From Trebouxia sp. TZW2008 (lineage: Eukaryota; Chlorophyta; Trebouxiophyceae; Trebouxiales; Trebouxiaceae): a stretch of DNA of 64,000 bases. The stretch covers positions 124,001 through 188,000 of the forward strand of contig BDIU01000051.1 of the NCBI GenBank assembly GCA_002118135.1. The letters run 5' to 3'. Positions 22,101-32,900 of this stretch are shown here, in pieces (within the stretch, counting starts at the first letter, position 1; each line of letters opens with the position of its first letter). Below the pieces are notes generated by a model. The model was not told the origin of the DNA. It made no database searches and saw only the letters and a program-made list of their open reading frames with translations. Position numbers and translations under genes: made by a program.

Positions 22101-25100
22101 TCAAGCCACTGCTGGCTGAGTTGTGCTTGTAGGCTGATTGCCTGTATATGTGTCAGATAAGGCACTTGCATGCATTTGACTCTCAGCAGCATTTGCTGCA
22201 ACACCATTGCTGATGCCTTCTGCACTTGACTCAGGCTCTCGGCCCTTGTAAAATGCTTCTTTTGTATGTTCTGCATCAGTCTGCAATGCTGTTAGGCTCC
22301 CTGCACCATCAGCAGATGCATTTCCTGCTGCGACTTGGTCAGCTTCTGCCTCACGCTTCTCAGCCTCGAAACTTGCATGTCGTGTGTCAGCCTGCAGATC
22401 TGCACCACCCAAATCTGATGCCTTCTGAGCCAGACTCATGTCTGCAACCTGTGCTTCTCTGTCCCATTCATTCAAATCAGCTCCTGAAGCCTGTGCATCA
22501 CCATTCATTCGTGCTACATGCTCTGTTGTCTCAAACCCACCATCTGGCGCTTCAACAGCTGAAGCTTCTTTCTCATCATTGACTGGAGGCTTGATGCTGG
22601 TAGACGCAGTGATCTTGTGCAACAGTTGCACAAGGGGGCCATGCTGTACATGCTGCACTGCTGCTGTTGCTGCTGCTGCTGCTGTGTCTTCATCTGCTGC
22701 TGCTGATGCTGCTGATGTTGCTGCTGCTGATTGCTGCACAGCGTGCAAGTTCTGTGCAAGATCTGCAAGGCTGTTGGTGTCATCCAGCGGGTCCAGCAGC
22801 TTCTCTGTTCCATTGCCTGCAAGCAGAGCAGACATTTGAGGACAGGGCATTTCGCTGCCAGCAGGTTGCAAGTGACCTGGCTGCTGCCTTCACTATTTCC
22901 AGTTCTGATGCAATGCTCAGCTGAATTCAGGTGCAGAAGCAGCTGATCAATCCGGCAGACATGAACTTGTCAGCAATTGCTGTCGACATGCAGAACAGGC
23001 TGCCAAGATGCCCAGCAGTGTGCAGCATGTCATGATGAGAACCCCCAAGGGATGCTTTCACCTGCTGCAAGCTAGTGTGACAGCAAGGCAGTTGTCATTA
23101 TGCGTATTAGGCTGGCAAGATGCTCAGCGCCGTGCAACCCAAATCCCAGCAACTTGGCATAAACTGCAAGGTATGCTGAGCACTGTTTGCATGCCAAAGG
23201 GTAGCATATGAAGCTGCTCAAGAAAGACACAGCCAAACAGCGCTTACTTGTCTCGTCCTGCAAGCCATCGAGGTCAAAGCTGCCTGAGCCAATGGGGCTG
23301 CAGCCCCTATCCTGCATCTGATGGTACTTCAACCTGTATTTGCAACACAAGGAATCAGGGCACACTGTGATATGCACCAGGCAACGATGAGCATGATCTG
23401 AAGTGGGCTGCAGCCCCTGTCTTGCAACTGATGGTACTTCAACCTGTTGTTGAAACACATGGAGTCAGGACGCACTGTGATATGCACCAGACAACGATGA
23501 GCGTGATCTGAAATGGGCTGCAGCCCCTGTCGTGCATCTGATGGTTCTTCAACCTGCCATTCCAGCATACGAAGTCAGAGCACACCCTCAAACGCAGCAA
23601 GTAACGACCAGCATGATCTGAATGAAAGCAGCATCACATTGCGCCTGATGTCAGAGGTTGCTGACCTGCGCTCTGTCTTGGGGGTGTGAGCAGACAAGCC
23701 CCAGGGGGTGCGGCTGGGGTCAGCAGTCTTGAACCTGCTGGAGCTCCTGAGGCTCTGCTGCCACTCCCTCTTTGGCTTCTTCTTCTGCTCATCCCCTGCA
23801 GCATGCAAATCAGACTTCTCAGATCTATGATGACAAAAGCAGCTATAGGCAAGTTGCAATCACAACAGCAAACTGTCGATTTTGTGTTTATGAACTATAA
23901 ACATTTGAAGTGTGTACGGCCTGCCTGTAGCTGGTTGGATCTGCACAGAACAGGCAGACTGTAATTGCAACAGCTGGTGGCCATACAGCAGACAAGGACC
24001 TCTGTACGCCATGCGTCTTCATATGCTCGTGATGCTATGACTTACTTGGGCAGCGGCCGGTGCTACAGCGCATCAAACGCAGGTGATTCTGCATGCATAT
24101 CACTGCAGCTCAAAACCCAACACAGGAGCCTGTGTTTTGCTCCAACTGAGTCAACACACCATGCTCAACAGCTGCTCATTAGTTCACGAGGCTTGCCCCA
24201 AATACCGAGTTCGCTCAGATGCGCCTGGCAGCCTTTCTCCTTCCTGCTGCTCCAGGGTCTGTCCCAATCACAAACAAGATGTTTTGATCCTACTCACCCA
24301 ATGTTTTCGACTGCTCGAGGGCTAGACAGAGCTCTCATATGAATTCGATGCCTTACCTGAGGCTGTACCGACACTGCTCTGACTGGTTTCAGCCTGGATG
24401 TGGCCACTGCTGGCCTCTGGGGACAGGCCGTCAGGTGAAGGGGAGCTGCCCATTGCCTCTGAAGGGGAGCTGCCTTTTGCATGCCCTTCAGCCTTGCCCA
24501 CTGATGGAGGCTCCAAAGACCCCTTGATGTCTGTGAACTGCAGTCAGACACACTTTTTTGATACTCCTGGACAGGCCATCAGGTACAGGGGAGCTGCCGA
24601 ATGCCTCTGAAGGGGAGCTGCCTTTCGCCTGCCCTTCAGGCTTGCCTGGTGGAGGCTCCAAGGAATCTCTGATGTCTTTGAACTGTAGTCAGATACACTT
24701 TGTTGATACAGTGACTTCTCTTTGCAACGACTGCTTTGGCTCCCAAGAACAATGTCCTTATATCATGTGTTGTCCTTGCATCAAAGAGAGGCCTTACACT
24801 GGGTGTCCTTGCAAAGAGAACTTACTGTACTCCTTTCATCTACATGAAGTGCACTCAGACATACAACGCAAAATGGCTGTTGTAAGCTTGACCTTGTGTG
24901 CTATTGATGTACGGCACCATGAGTCAAATTGAAGGCTGCTGTGGATTTGCACCTCATACAGCTGAAAAAACCTTTCACAGCAACAGACATTGCTGTATCA
25001 ACGACGTGACAGCACCAGCATGTCCAAGTGGGGTTGGAAGAAGGTAGAGTGACAAGGGGGAGGAGATGATGGGAGCGTGGGGGTTGGGAAAGAGCATGAG

Positions 25101-28100
25101 CATACCCAGAACTTCTTGGAGGCAACTTCCTCCTCGTAGATGCGCTTCTTCTCGGCTTCATCCTCAGCTTCTTTGGCCGCGGCTTGCTGCTGCATGCGTA
25201 GGAAAGCCGGCGTGCGCTGTTCCTCCTGCTCCACAGCTGCCTTGTACATCTGCACTCCAGAACAAGACAATTCCTGATGATTTGTTTTACAAACCGTCTC
25301 CAGTTCATGCTGTGCACGCGCAGGAAGGAAGGGTGCGCTGCTCCTCCTGCTCCACAGCTGCCTTGTACATCTGCACTCCAGAACAAGACAATTCCTGATG
25401 GTGTGATTTACAAAGCGTCTCCAGTTCATGCTGTGCACGATCAGGAAGGAAGGGTGCGCTGCTCCTCCTGCTATGCTGCTGCCTTGTACATCTGTATTGG
25501 AAGAGGGATAGTATCAGATGGCTACTGCAAACATTTAGTTTTGAGACGCTGTATCCCAGTTGGTTAGGGCATGGGCAGACAGGCTGTGCTGCTGCATGTG
25601 CCGGAAGGACGGCGTGCGCTGCTCCTCCTGCTCCACTGCTGCCTTGTACATCTGCGCACGTGCAACACATTCTGTTGGTGACCATAGTCGCAGCAGTCGG
25701 GTTGCTGTTTGAATGTACACAAGCAGTCAAATGTGCTGTTCCCTGTGCTGCACTGCTGCCTGGTGCATCTGCATACATGCTAAGATCATACCTGATTGCA
25801 ACTGTGAGCATGTTTCGGTAATGAATTGTGTGCGATATGCACTGTGAATGTGCAAGAAGGCTGGCGTGTGCTGCTCTCCCTGCTCCGCTGCTGCCTTGTA
25901 CATCTGTACACATCATGTGAAATTGTGGTGAAGCACTTTCTGAGGATCGACGAGACTGTGATAGCCTCAAAAGCTGTCTGGAGTATATGCTGTGCAGGGT
26001 CAAGCAGGCCCGCGCACATAACTCCTCCTGCTTCACAGCTGCCTTATACATCTGTGCACCAAAAGTGAATATGTAACAGCCGACTGAAACAGGGTCTGAG
26101 AAATGATGAGACCTTATCACCACAGGCTGTTCAGGATACGTCCTGTTGTATATCTGCCCATGTTGAGCATTTGCGGATAGTCCTCAAGTCATATCAGCCT
26201 AACGAGCTGCTTGCATGCAACATCAGGAGTCACATGTGCTGATTCTCCTGCTCCATACTGACCTCGTACATCTGCACATACAATGTGTGCTAATGCTTGC
26301 CAAGCCGCTGCAGCTTCTACGGCAGCACACCTGGCAGCTGCCTTGGCAGGTGTGAGGGAGGCATTAGACGAGGCCAGACCTCACCTGATTGGTTTCATGC
26401 TTGAAATCATGCCTCCTGTGTAACCTTTAGTTAAAGCGCTGCAGTGGTGACAATATAGCAGGCTTGTGGTAGCACACGTTTGAGCCGTGCGTCACCTGAT
26501 TGGTTTCATGCATGAACTGGTGCCTCTTCTGTGACTTTTCTTCCCGGCGAGCAGCCGCTGCTTCAACAGCAGCGCGCCTGGCAGCTGCCTTGGCTGCTGC
26601 TTGAGCCTCCCGTTGCTCTGCTTCTGCATCCTGCAGCATGCCACCTAGGTTTGCTTGTGTACTACACGAGCATAGACCCATGCAGTCTATGCAATCTATC
26701 CATGCTGCCTATGCTGAATTTGTAAGTCACTGCATTTGCATACTTCTGCAAGCCTCCAGGACTGAAGTAGAATGGCTTGCATCTTCTGTTCAAAGCATTC
26801 TCCTATGCTCACTGCGCATGTGACCTCCTGGCGACTACATAACAATTTCCACACCCATAAGGCTTTTCAGACACATAGTGCAACAACAGAACAACCTTCA
26901 CTTGTAACGTCAACAAGTCACTGCATTGCTTGCCTGTTTGGCCCTCTCAGCTTGTGCCCGCTGCTGAGCCAGGGCTTCCTTCTCTAGAGTGAGTTGGCGC
27001 ACTCTGTCTAAGTCATCTGCTCTGGGCAAACTGACCTCCACCTGAGAACACAATCAACGGCTGTTGTGCCACTGCAATTTGCAACACCAACTAATTGCTC
27101 AATCTGGCTGCAGTTATTTTGCTCAAGTGCTGTCTTCTTCAGTGTGAGCTTGCATACCCTCTCCAGATTATCTGCTCTGGGCAAAGTGACCTCCACCTGA
27201 GAACACAATCAGCGGCTGATGTGCCGCTGCTGTTCATTGCGCTAAGTAAATGCTCAACCTGACTGCTGTGATCATGCCCAAGTGCTTGCTGAATGTGACT
27301 GCTGTGGTCAGGTTTTCTGCTCTGGGCAAGCTCACCTCCACCTGCCAGTTCAAACCACAGATGGTGTGCCACTGATCATGAGGCTCATTGACTACTGTTG
27401 TTATGCACAATGCATTGCTGCCTGCAAGATTTCCTGTTGTGGGCTTGGCCAGCAGTTGAGCAGATATGAGGGTCAGCACGCATTCTGTCTTGTTCTACGT
27501 CGATTCTTGGACAGCACACACTCACATTCAAGACAAGCTGACCTGGGGAGACAGGACACCAAACAATGCATTAGAACGCATCATCATCAGCAATGCTGAA
27601 CAGCCTCCAGCCATAACTTGCCGCCTGACAATAACTCTTGTCCTGTCCAGCGCTCAATGATATGCTCAGGCACGCTATCAGCACAGCATACATTGAGCTG
27701 TGTGTGGTTGAGGAACAGACCTCTTTGCGCATTGGGGCAGCTATGCTTGCATTTTTGTAAGACAAACCCCAGCCCTGCTCACGCTGTTTTGCCTGCTCAG
27801 GATCCAGTGCAGAAGCTTGCCGCCTCAACCCTGGAATTGCATCAAGGCTAACACTGCTTACTGTAGGCAGCTGCTCCTTACGTGTTTTCTGCCTGCGCTG
27901 TGCCTGCTGTGCAGGGATGGTCTCCTTGCTAGCTTCGTTTGCAAGCTGTGGCAAAGTTGTGCTGCCTTTGTTGGTTGTTGTTTGTGATGAGGCTGACCCA
28001 TTCACAATGTTCTTGCGAGCTGTTGTGATGGTGAGCCCACGCCGTTTAGGCACTTTACTGCCAGATATCTCCTGGCCTGTACAAAGGTTCAAACTTAATG

Positions 28101-28378
28101 AAGATAGTTGTGCCAGGTGTAACAGCTGCTTGGAGGCTGGGCCGTACTGCACAGCAACTACGACCGTGCCATTGAGCACCTGAGGAGCTGTCAGGCGAGC
28201 CTTCCTGCGAAACATCCTGGGTGCCAAGGTCATCTTGAATGACCTGCCTACCCAGCATACCAAGGCTGAACTGTATTTCATCAGTTGCTTCCGGCAGGGA
28301 GCTTGCTTCATCAACAACAGCGCGAATGAGCTCGCCGTCAGGCTGCTGCACCAAAGAGCTCTGTCGATATGCTTGCAT
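22101..28378 (-). CDS. Coiled-coil protein of unknown function, 684 aa, nine exons
   Basis: Nine exons close exactly in phase (2055 nt): 28378-28180, 28076-27721, 27041-26934, 26630-26496, 25249-25106, 24537-24357, 23795-23666, 23333-23248 and 22816-22101. Residues about 1-185 are polar with basic clusters (KVPKRRGLTI, AQQAQRRQKTRKEQ). About 186-315 are a strong alpha-helical coiled coil rich in Ala, Glu, Gln and Arg (LTLEKEALAQQRAQAERAKQ; MYKAAVEQEEQRTPAF; EAEKKRIYEEEVASKKF). Then come Ser/Pro-rich linkers and an acidic, Ala-rich, probably disordered C-terminus with a CAG/GCT repeat coding Ala (22660-22735). I recognise no enzyme motif; a cytoskeletal or scaffold role is only a guess. Exon 3 uses a GC donor (AG|GCAAGC). 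Five of its introns contain arrays of decayed exon edges. Confidence 0.75.
23334..23553 (-). repeat. Two decayed heads of coiled-coil gene exon 8
   Basis: Copies start at 23553 and 23443; the intact exon starts at 23333 (both spacings 110 bp). Each has an AG acceptor and the motif DRGCSP or its equivalent (GGGGCTGCAGCCC). Neither copy reaches the GSGSFDLDG part. Confidence 0.8.
24575..24690 (-). repeat. Decayed copy of coiled-coil gene exon 6
   Basis: It reads SLEPPPGKPEGQAKGSSPSE, against SLEPPSVGKAEGHAKGSSPS in the intact exon (24537-24357). It breaks after about 35 codons. It lies about 140 bp upstream of the intact exon in transcription. Confidence 0.75.
25250..26271 (-). repeat. Array of eight decayed heads of exon 5 (MYKAAVEQEEQ)
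   Basis: Copies start at about 25370, 25491, 25651, 25769, 25903, 26051, 26153 and 26271, upstream in transcription of the intact exon starting at 25249. Spacing is 102-160 bp. Every copy begins right after an AG, and most start ATGTACAAGGCAGC. Several keep 12-20 sense codons (for example the copy at 25651 reads MYKAAVEQEEQRTPSF). The copy at 25491 has a stop at codon 7. No copy has the exon's donor. Confidence 0.9.
26285..26385 (-). repeat. Decayed tail of coiled-coil gene exon 4
   Basis: A copy of the exon end (HETNQ followed by donor GTGAGG) ends at 26385, 111 bp downstream in transcription of the real donor at 26496. An adjacent piece of the KAAARRAAVEAAAA coding repeat is also present. 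Confidence 0.7.
27100..27341 (-). repeat. Two decayed heads of coiled-coil gene exon 3
   Basis: Copies start at 27341 (VEVSLPRAENL) and 27196 (VEVTLPRADNLERVCKLTLK). The intact exon starts at 27041 (VEVSLPRADDLDRVRQLTLE). Spacing is 145 and 155 bp. The second copy stays open well into the coiled coil but lacks a matching donor. Confidence 0.85.
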
Positions 28379-28879
28379 GCTGTCTGTGGCTTTCAGCCGC
28401 AGTCGACAACCTCTCAGGCTGTATGACTGCTGCCGACTGTCGAGGAGCGTCTAAAAGTACGCAGCATGCTAAGTAGACCTTCACGGACACCCTTTCAACA
28501 TCATTGTGGTCAATTTACAATGAAAGTGTCGGCAAGGAAATCTGGCAAAAGGTCTGGGAGTCATTCCCGGAATGACCAAAGCAAGCTGTGTGCATCTGCC
28601 TTTAATGACTCAGCGCATGCTTGCAATGTAGTTTTGAACACATTGTACTCATCTTTGCTGTATTGGTTGCGGCCATGCATTCCGCTTGTGACTGTGGACC
28701 TAAGTCACTCAGCAGTTTCAGGGCATGCGCAGTAACGTCAGCTGTAGTGCATAATCTTTCGCCATATCATGTCAGGCAATTGACTTACGTAGCAGTGTAA
28801 GCATGCCTGCATAAACAAGTTTTGTCGCTTGCAAGACTGAATCTCAGCCTGCATCTGCACCCAGCTGCTTGTCATCGAC
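28379..28879. other. Region upstream of the coiled-coil gene
   Basis: 500 bp. A plus frame from the ATG at 28520 (MKVSARKSGKRSG) runs to 28735 but has no recognisable product. Probably promoter and 5' UTR of the minus-strand gene. Confidence 0.3.
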
Positions 28880-29870
28880 TGAGTCACGTGGGCAATACGG
28901 GTACGCAGGCTACTTGAGCGCACGGCTAAGAAGCTCCTGCCTCGGCGCCTTCTGTACACTCACTTGGCCGCGAAAAAGGGTGGTCATGAAAACGCGTTTG
29001 CCAATCGAGACGCTGATTATTGCGCGTTTTGTGGTTGTCATTTTGGCACAATCCAAAATCAGTTTGCAAAGAACTCAAATGCGAATCTTGTCACGTGCAC
29101 CGGGTAGTCATCCTTGTTGGTTTCGGAGCATGAAAACCTGTACAAAGGCTCGCACGGTAAACCGCTTATGACACACTGTAAGTGCCGTTCCGGGACGAAG
29201 ATCACCACCGGAAGCTTGATGTCCTGAGACCTCGTCTTGCGATGACCTGGCACCCGTAAGCTTTGTGAGACATCCGCAAATGTTTTGACGAGGCCGACTC
29301 TCCCCTCACCGCTGACATCCTGCTTGTCAAGTGCACTCTTGGCGCAAATCAGCTTGACTCAACCTTGTCAATTGTGTCGAAGGAAGCCCGTCCTTTGATA
29401 TATACCTCGATTGCTGCGCAAGTCGCACAGTGGCAGCACGAAACGGGCTTTGTCTCCGCCGTGCACCTTTGCTGCACAAGGGGAACAAAGTCGAGTTTGA
29501 ACGAGGTTTAGACGCCCCGCATACGCAGACCAAGCAGCAGAGACCGCGATTAATGGTGTGAAGACATCGGTCCAAGATCAACTGGAATGTTTCACGCCGG
29601 AGGTTTACAGTGCGCCTACTGGGTGAGCTCGTGGCACAGCACTCCGCTGCCCTTAGTCTCAAGCTTTCTCGAGTTCCGCAAGTGGTGTGCCAAACGGTGC
29701 CTGACATTGTGCTTTCTTCAGACATCTGCGCTGGCACCAAACAAGTGAGAAACTGAGAGCGGCTCCCAGCCTCCGACGTTCTTGAACGCACTGATGCATC
29801 AGCAGTGTTGCGCCTCAAATATGCCCCCCGTAAGGCTTGCATGCTAATGCAGATACCTTGTTCACCCTTG
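28880..29870 (+). pseudogene. Decayed intronless gene, unknown protein
   Basis: Coding-like text runs along the plus strand for about 1 kb but switches frame several times and meets in-frame stops, with no splice sites at the breaks. Successive pieces include YCAFCGCHFGTIQNQFAKN, a TAG, GSHGKPLMTHCKCRSGTK, a shift, DDLAPVSFVRHPQMF, a shift, DSTLSIVSKEARPLIYTSIA, a shift, AETAINGVKTSVQDQLECF, a shift, LSRVPQVVCQTVPDIVLSS and DASAVLRLKYAPRKACMLM. The CxxC and CxC groups suggest a metal site. I do not recognise the family. Lack of introns in an intron-rich neighbourhood suggests viral, transposon or retrocopy origin. The 171-codon minus-strand frame at 29327-29842 is its antisense. Confidence 0.45.
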
Positions 29871-29985
29871 TTCCGAACCGACTGACCATGCTTGACTTAG
29901 TTGCAGCCTGATTTCAGTCACCACTCAGATAGTCACCATACGCACGCCTTCTAGGATCTCAACACATGTGGTGATCACTGGCAGC

Positions 29986-32900
29986 ATGCCAGGGCAAGAA
30001 TCACCTTCTCCATCAACATCTTCTGACACAAAGGTACAGACTCTCTCTGACATCAACTGTCTGCAATCCAATGGCATTGATATACACTGAGCTCAGTGGC
30101 ATACACCCATTACAGTAAGTTCTCTGTGTAAGCACATTGTATGTCAGGACAGTCTCAACGAAAGGACAATGCATTTGGTAGCCAATTACTGCATCCTGAC
30201 TGCAGTGGCACCTCTTGAGGAAAGACAGTCTGATATAAGGACAATTTTCTTTGGAACCAATGCAGTTGCCACAAAAAGAACAGACTGTACCCTATTTGCT
30301 ATACAGGGATCCCCACTGTGCCCTTCCTCTGACAGCCAACCCACATCAGGCAGAACATCAGAGGTCTTTCAACATGCTGCAGCAAGCAAGACAGACGAGA
30401 GCACCTCGTTGAGCCAGGTGCTTTCTTTGAAGCAACACCCCTTCAGTCAAGGCTGCATTCATCAGAGACACACGCATCTTTTGGCAAGAGATGTCTTGCC
30501 ATCACATATCTTCTGCAAGAGTGGTTCTGCAGCTGTAGCATGATTGCTGCTATACATGTTGCTGCAGTGTTTGTTGCATTCTGCCAGTGATAGTCACATG
30601 TGTCTTGCCTGTTGACGTTCCTCATGGTCGGTAGTGGTGAGCAGGCGATGACGAGTGAGCGACGCATCAGCGTTCCATACAGCAATCAGGACTGCATCCA
30701 AATACACTGTGGTCATCATGCAGCACATGCATTGCAGCATAGTGACTACAGCAATTAAAATTGTCTGCCATCCCATGTTTGCAAGCCAGACTTATGAATC
30801 ACAGACTGATTTTGTGCGCGTTTTAGAGTTTAATCACCTCACATGGCTCCATGATTGTCCCTAACATAGTATGTATGGACCCTAACAAGGTCAATGACCT
30901 TTATAAATCCCTCAGAAAGGCAAAAGCGATTGTTTGATTGCCTGACAACCTTCCTGCAGGCTGGACAAGAGGGTCCTCATGTGGTGCCACGGAAAGCAGG
31001 GCGACCAATCAGCTACACTGGAGACATCAACAGCCCAACCTTGACCTGCTCTGAGCGTTCCAGGATCAAACGCAGAATTGTTAATCGGGAGGCTGCCCGG
31101 CGCCTGCGGGAACGCAAGCAGGGCAGTTTTGACGATGCACAGATCAGGGTAGGCTACCTTGAACTTTTCTGTGTGGATTTCATTCCCTCAGCAACAAGCA
31201 TGGTAATACTGTTACTCATTGCCGCTGCAACATTAAGCATGGTATAGTGGCTGCTCTTTGTAAGGACATTCAATGTGAGGACATTCTCAGTGTCTGGAGA
31301 ATGCATTCAGGTAACCAATTACTGCATTCTGACTGCAGTGGCACTCCTGAGTAAGAACAATTCAATATAAGGACAATTTTCTTGGGAGTCAAAGCAGTCG
31401 TTACACAGCAAATTCACCGTGTCACTGTTGCTCATTACTGCTGCAACACCAAGCATGGTATTGTTCTTCCATAAAGCAGCCCAAAGCGTCACCACTCCCT
31501 TTGCAGCTTGTGCAGCATAACCCTCCTTCTATGCATTCCCAGCACAAAGTCATCCCTTCTTGGCAGCATCAAGTCAACAGTTATGAGCAAAGGCCACTCA
31601 GCAGAGTCACCTGCGAGCTTGCTGACAAACGGGCTCAGCACTCAGCACATAGCACTCGGCAAACCCTTATTAACTTGCACATCTTGTGGATGCGGCAATG
31701 AGCATTGAAGGGATGACATTTCTGTGTGTATATTACAGAGCAGACTTGCTTGCAAAGGCTTGACCCCAATCTGTTGTGATCTTGTGTTGTTCTGCATGCA
31801 GGTTGCAAAGCCAATTGCTTTCCAAGGACCTGACCTCAAGCTGTTGTGGTCTTGCTTCGTTCTGCATGCAGCTTCCCATGATCAATCTGTCGCATTTCGG
31901 TGAACGCAAAACGCCTGCTCTCAGATGTTGTGGCCACAGGTTGCAGAGCGTACAGAGAGCAGCCAGAAGCTGGCTTGTGTTCTCCAAGAGAGAAAGGCGC
32001 AGCAGGACTTGCTGCAGTGTCGGCTTCATGAAGCTCAGACTGACTGGAGCAAGGTGGTCACACACCAAAGAGCTGGCTGCTAATCTGTTGTGACTTTGCA
32101 GTGTTGTGCATGCAGGTTGCAGAGCATACAAAGAGCAGCCAGAAGCTGGCATGCATGTGACTTTGCCAGAGAAGAAGGCGCAGCAAGACTTGCTGCAGCG
32201 TCAACTGCATGAAGCTCAGACAGAATGGAGCGACGTTGTAGCATCCCAAAGGCCTGACTGCTAATCTATTGTGATCTTCCCATCTTCCGCATGCAGGTTG
32301 CAGAGCGCACAGAGAGCAGCCAGAAGCTGGCATGCGTCCTGCAAGAGAGGAAGGCGCAGCAGGACTTGCTGCAGTGTCAACTTCATGAAGCTCAGAATGA
32401 ATGGACTGAGGTGGTAGCTGACTACATGCAGCTTCAGACTGACGTGCAGAGCATGCGCCGCTCTTTGGAGGTATGCAATGCACTGCCTTGGCCATGTTCT
32501 AAAGGAATTATAGAGGCGGTCGTCATGGTCTTAATGCACTGCCTTGGCCATGTTCTAAAGTAGTTACAGAAGCAGTCGTCATGGTCTTCATGCACTGCCT
32601 TTGCCATGTTTCAAAGCAGTTACAAAGGCAGTTGTAATGGTCTTCACAGTGATGATGATGCCAACTTTCATCATCAGCAGCATCATTGTCATTATTATGC
32701 TAGACTGCACATGGGCGCACAGGTGCTGGGTGGATGTGGCTCAGGTTCAGTCTTCCATGGCTGTCTCCTAGTGCATTGGCATTGCTGACTATATTGCTTG
32801 CCTGACACTTATGCTGATGCACATGCTTGTCAGGCACTGACTGTAGTCATCATTGCCCACGTACAAGGAGACAGTCATGAAGAGGCGGATCTGGAGTTGT

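Noticed and set aside
22226..22924. Plus-strand frames with long Leu or Ala/Cys runs
   Set aside because: They are antisense to the Ala-rich last exon of the coiled-coil gene, whose phase closes perfectly on the minus strand.
29327..29842. 171-codon minus-strand frame
   Set aside because: It is antisense to the coding-like plus-strand text of the decayed gene; its composition (Arg, Ser, Cys) looks like a shadow frame.
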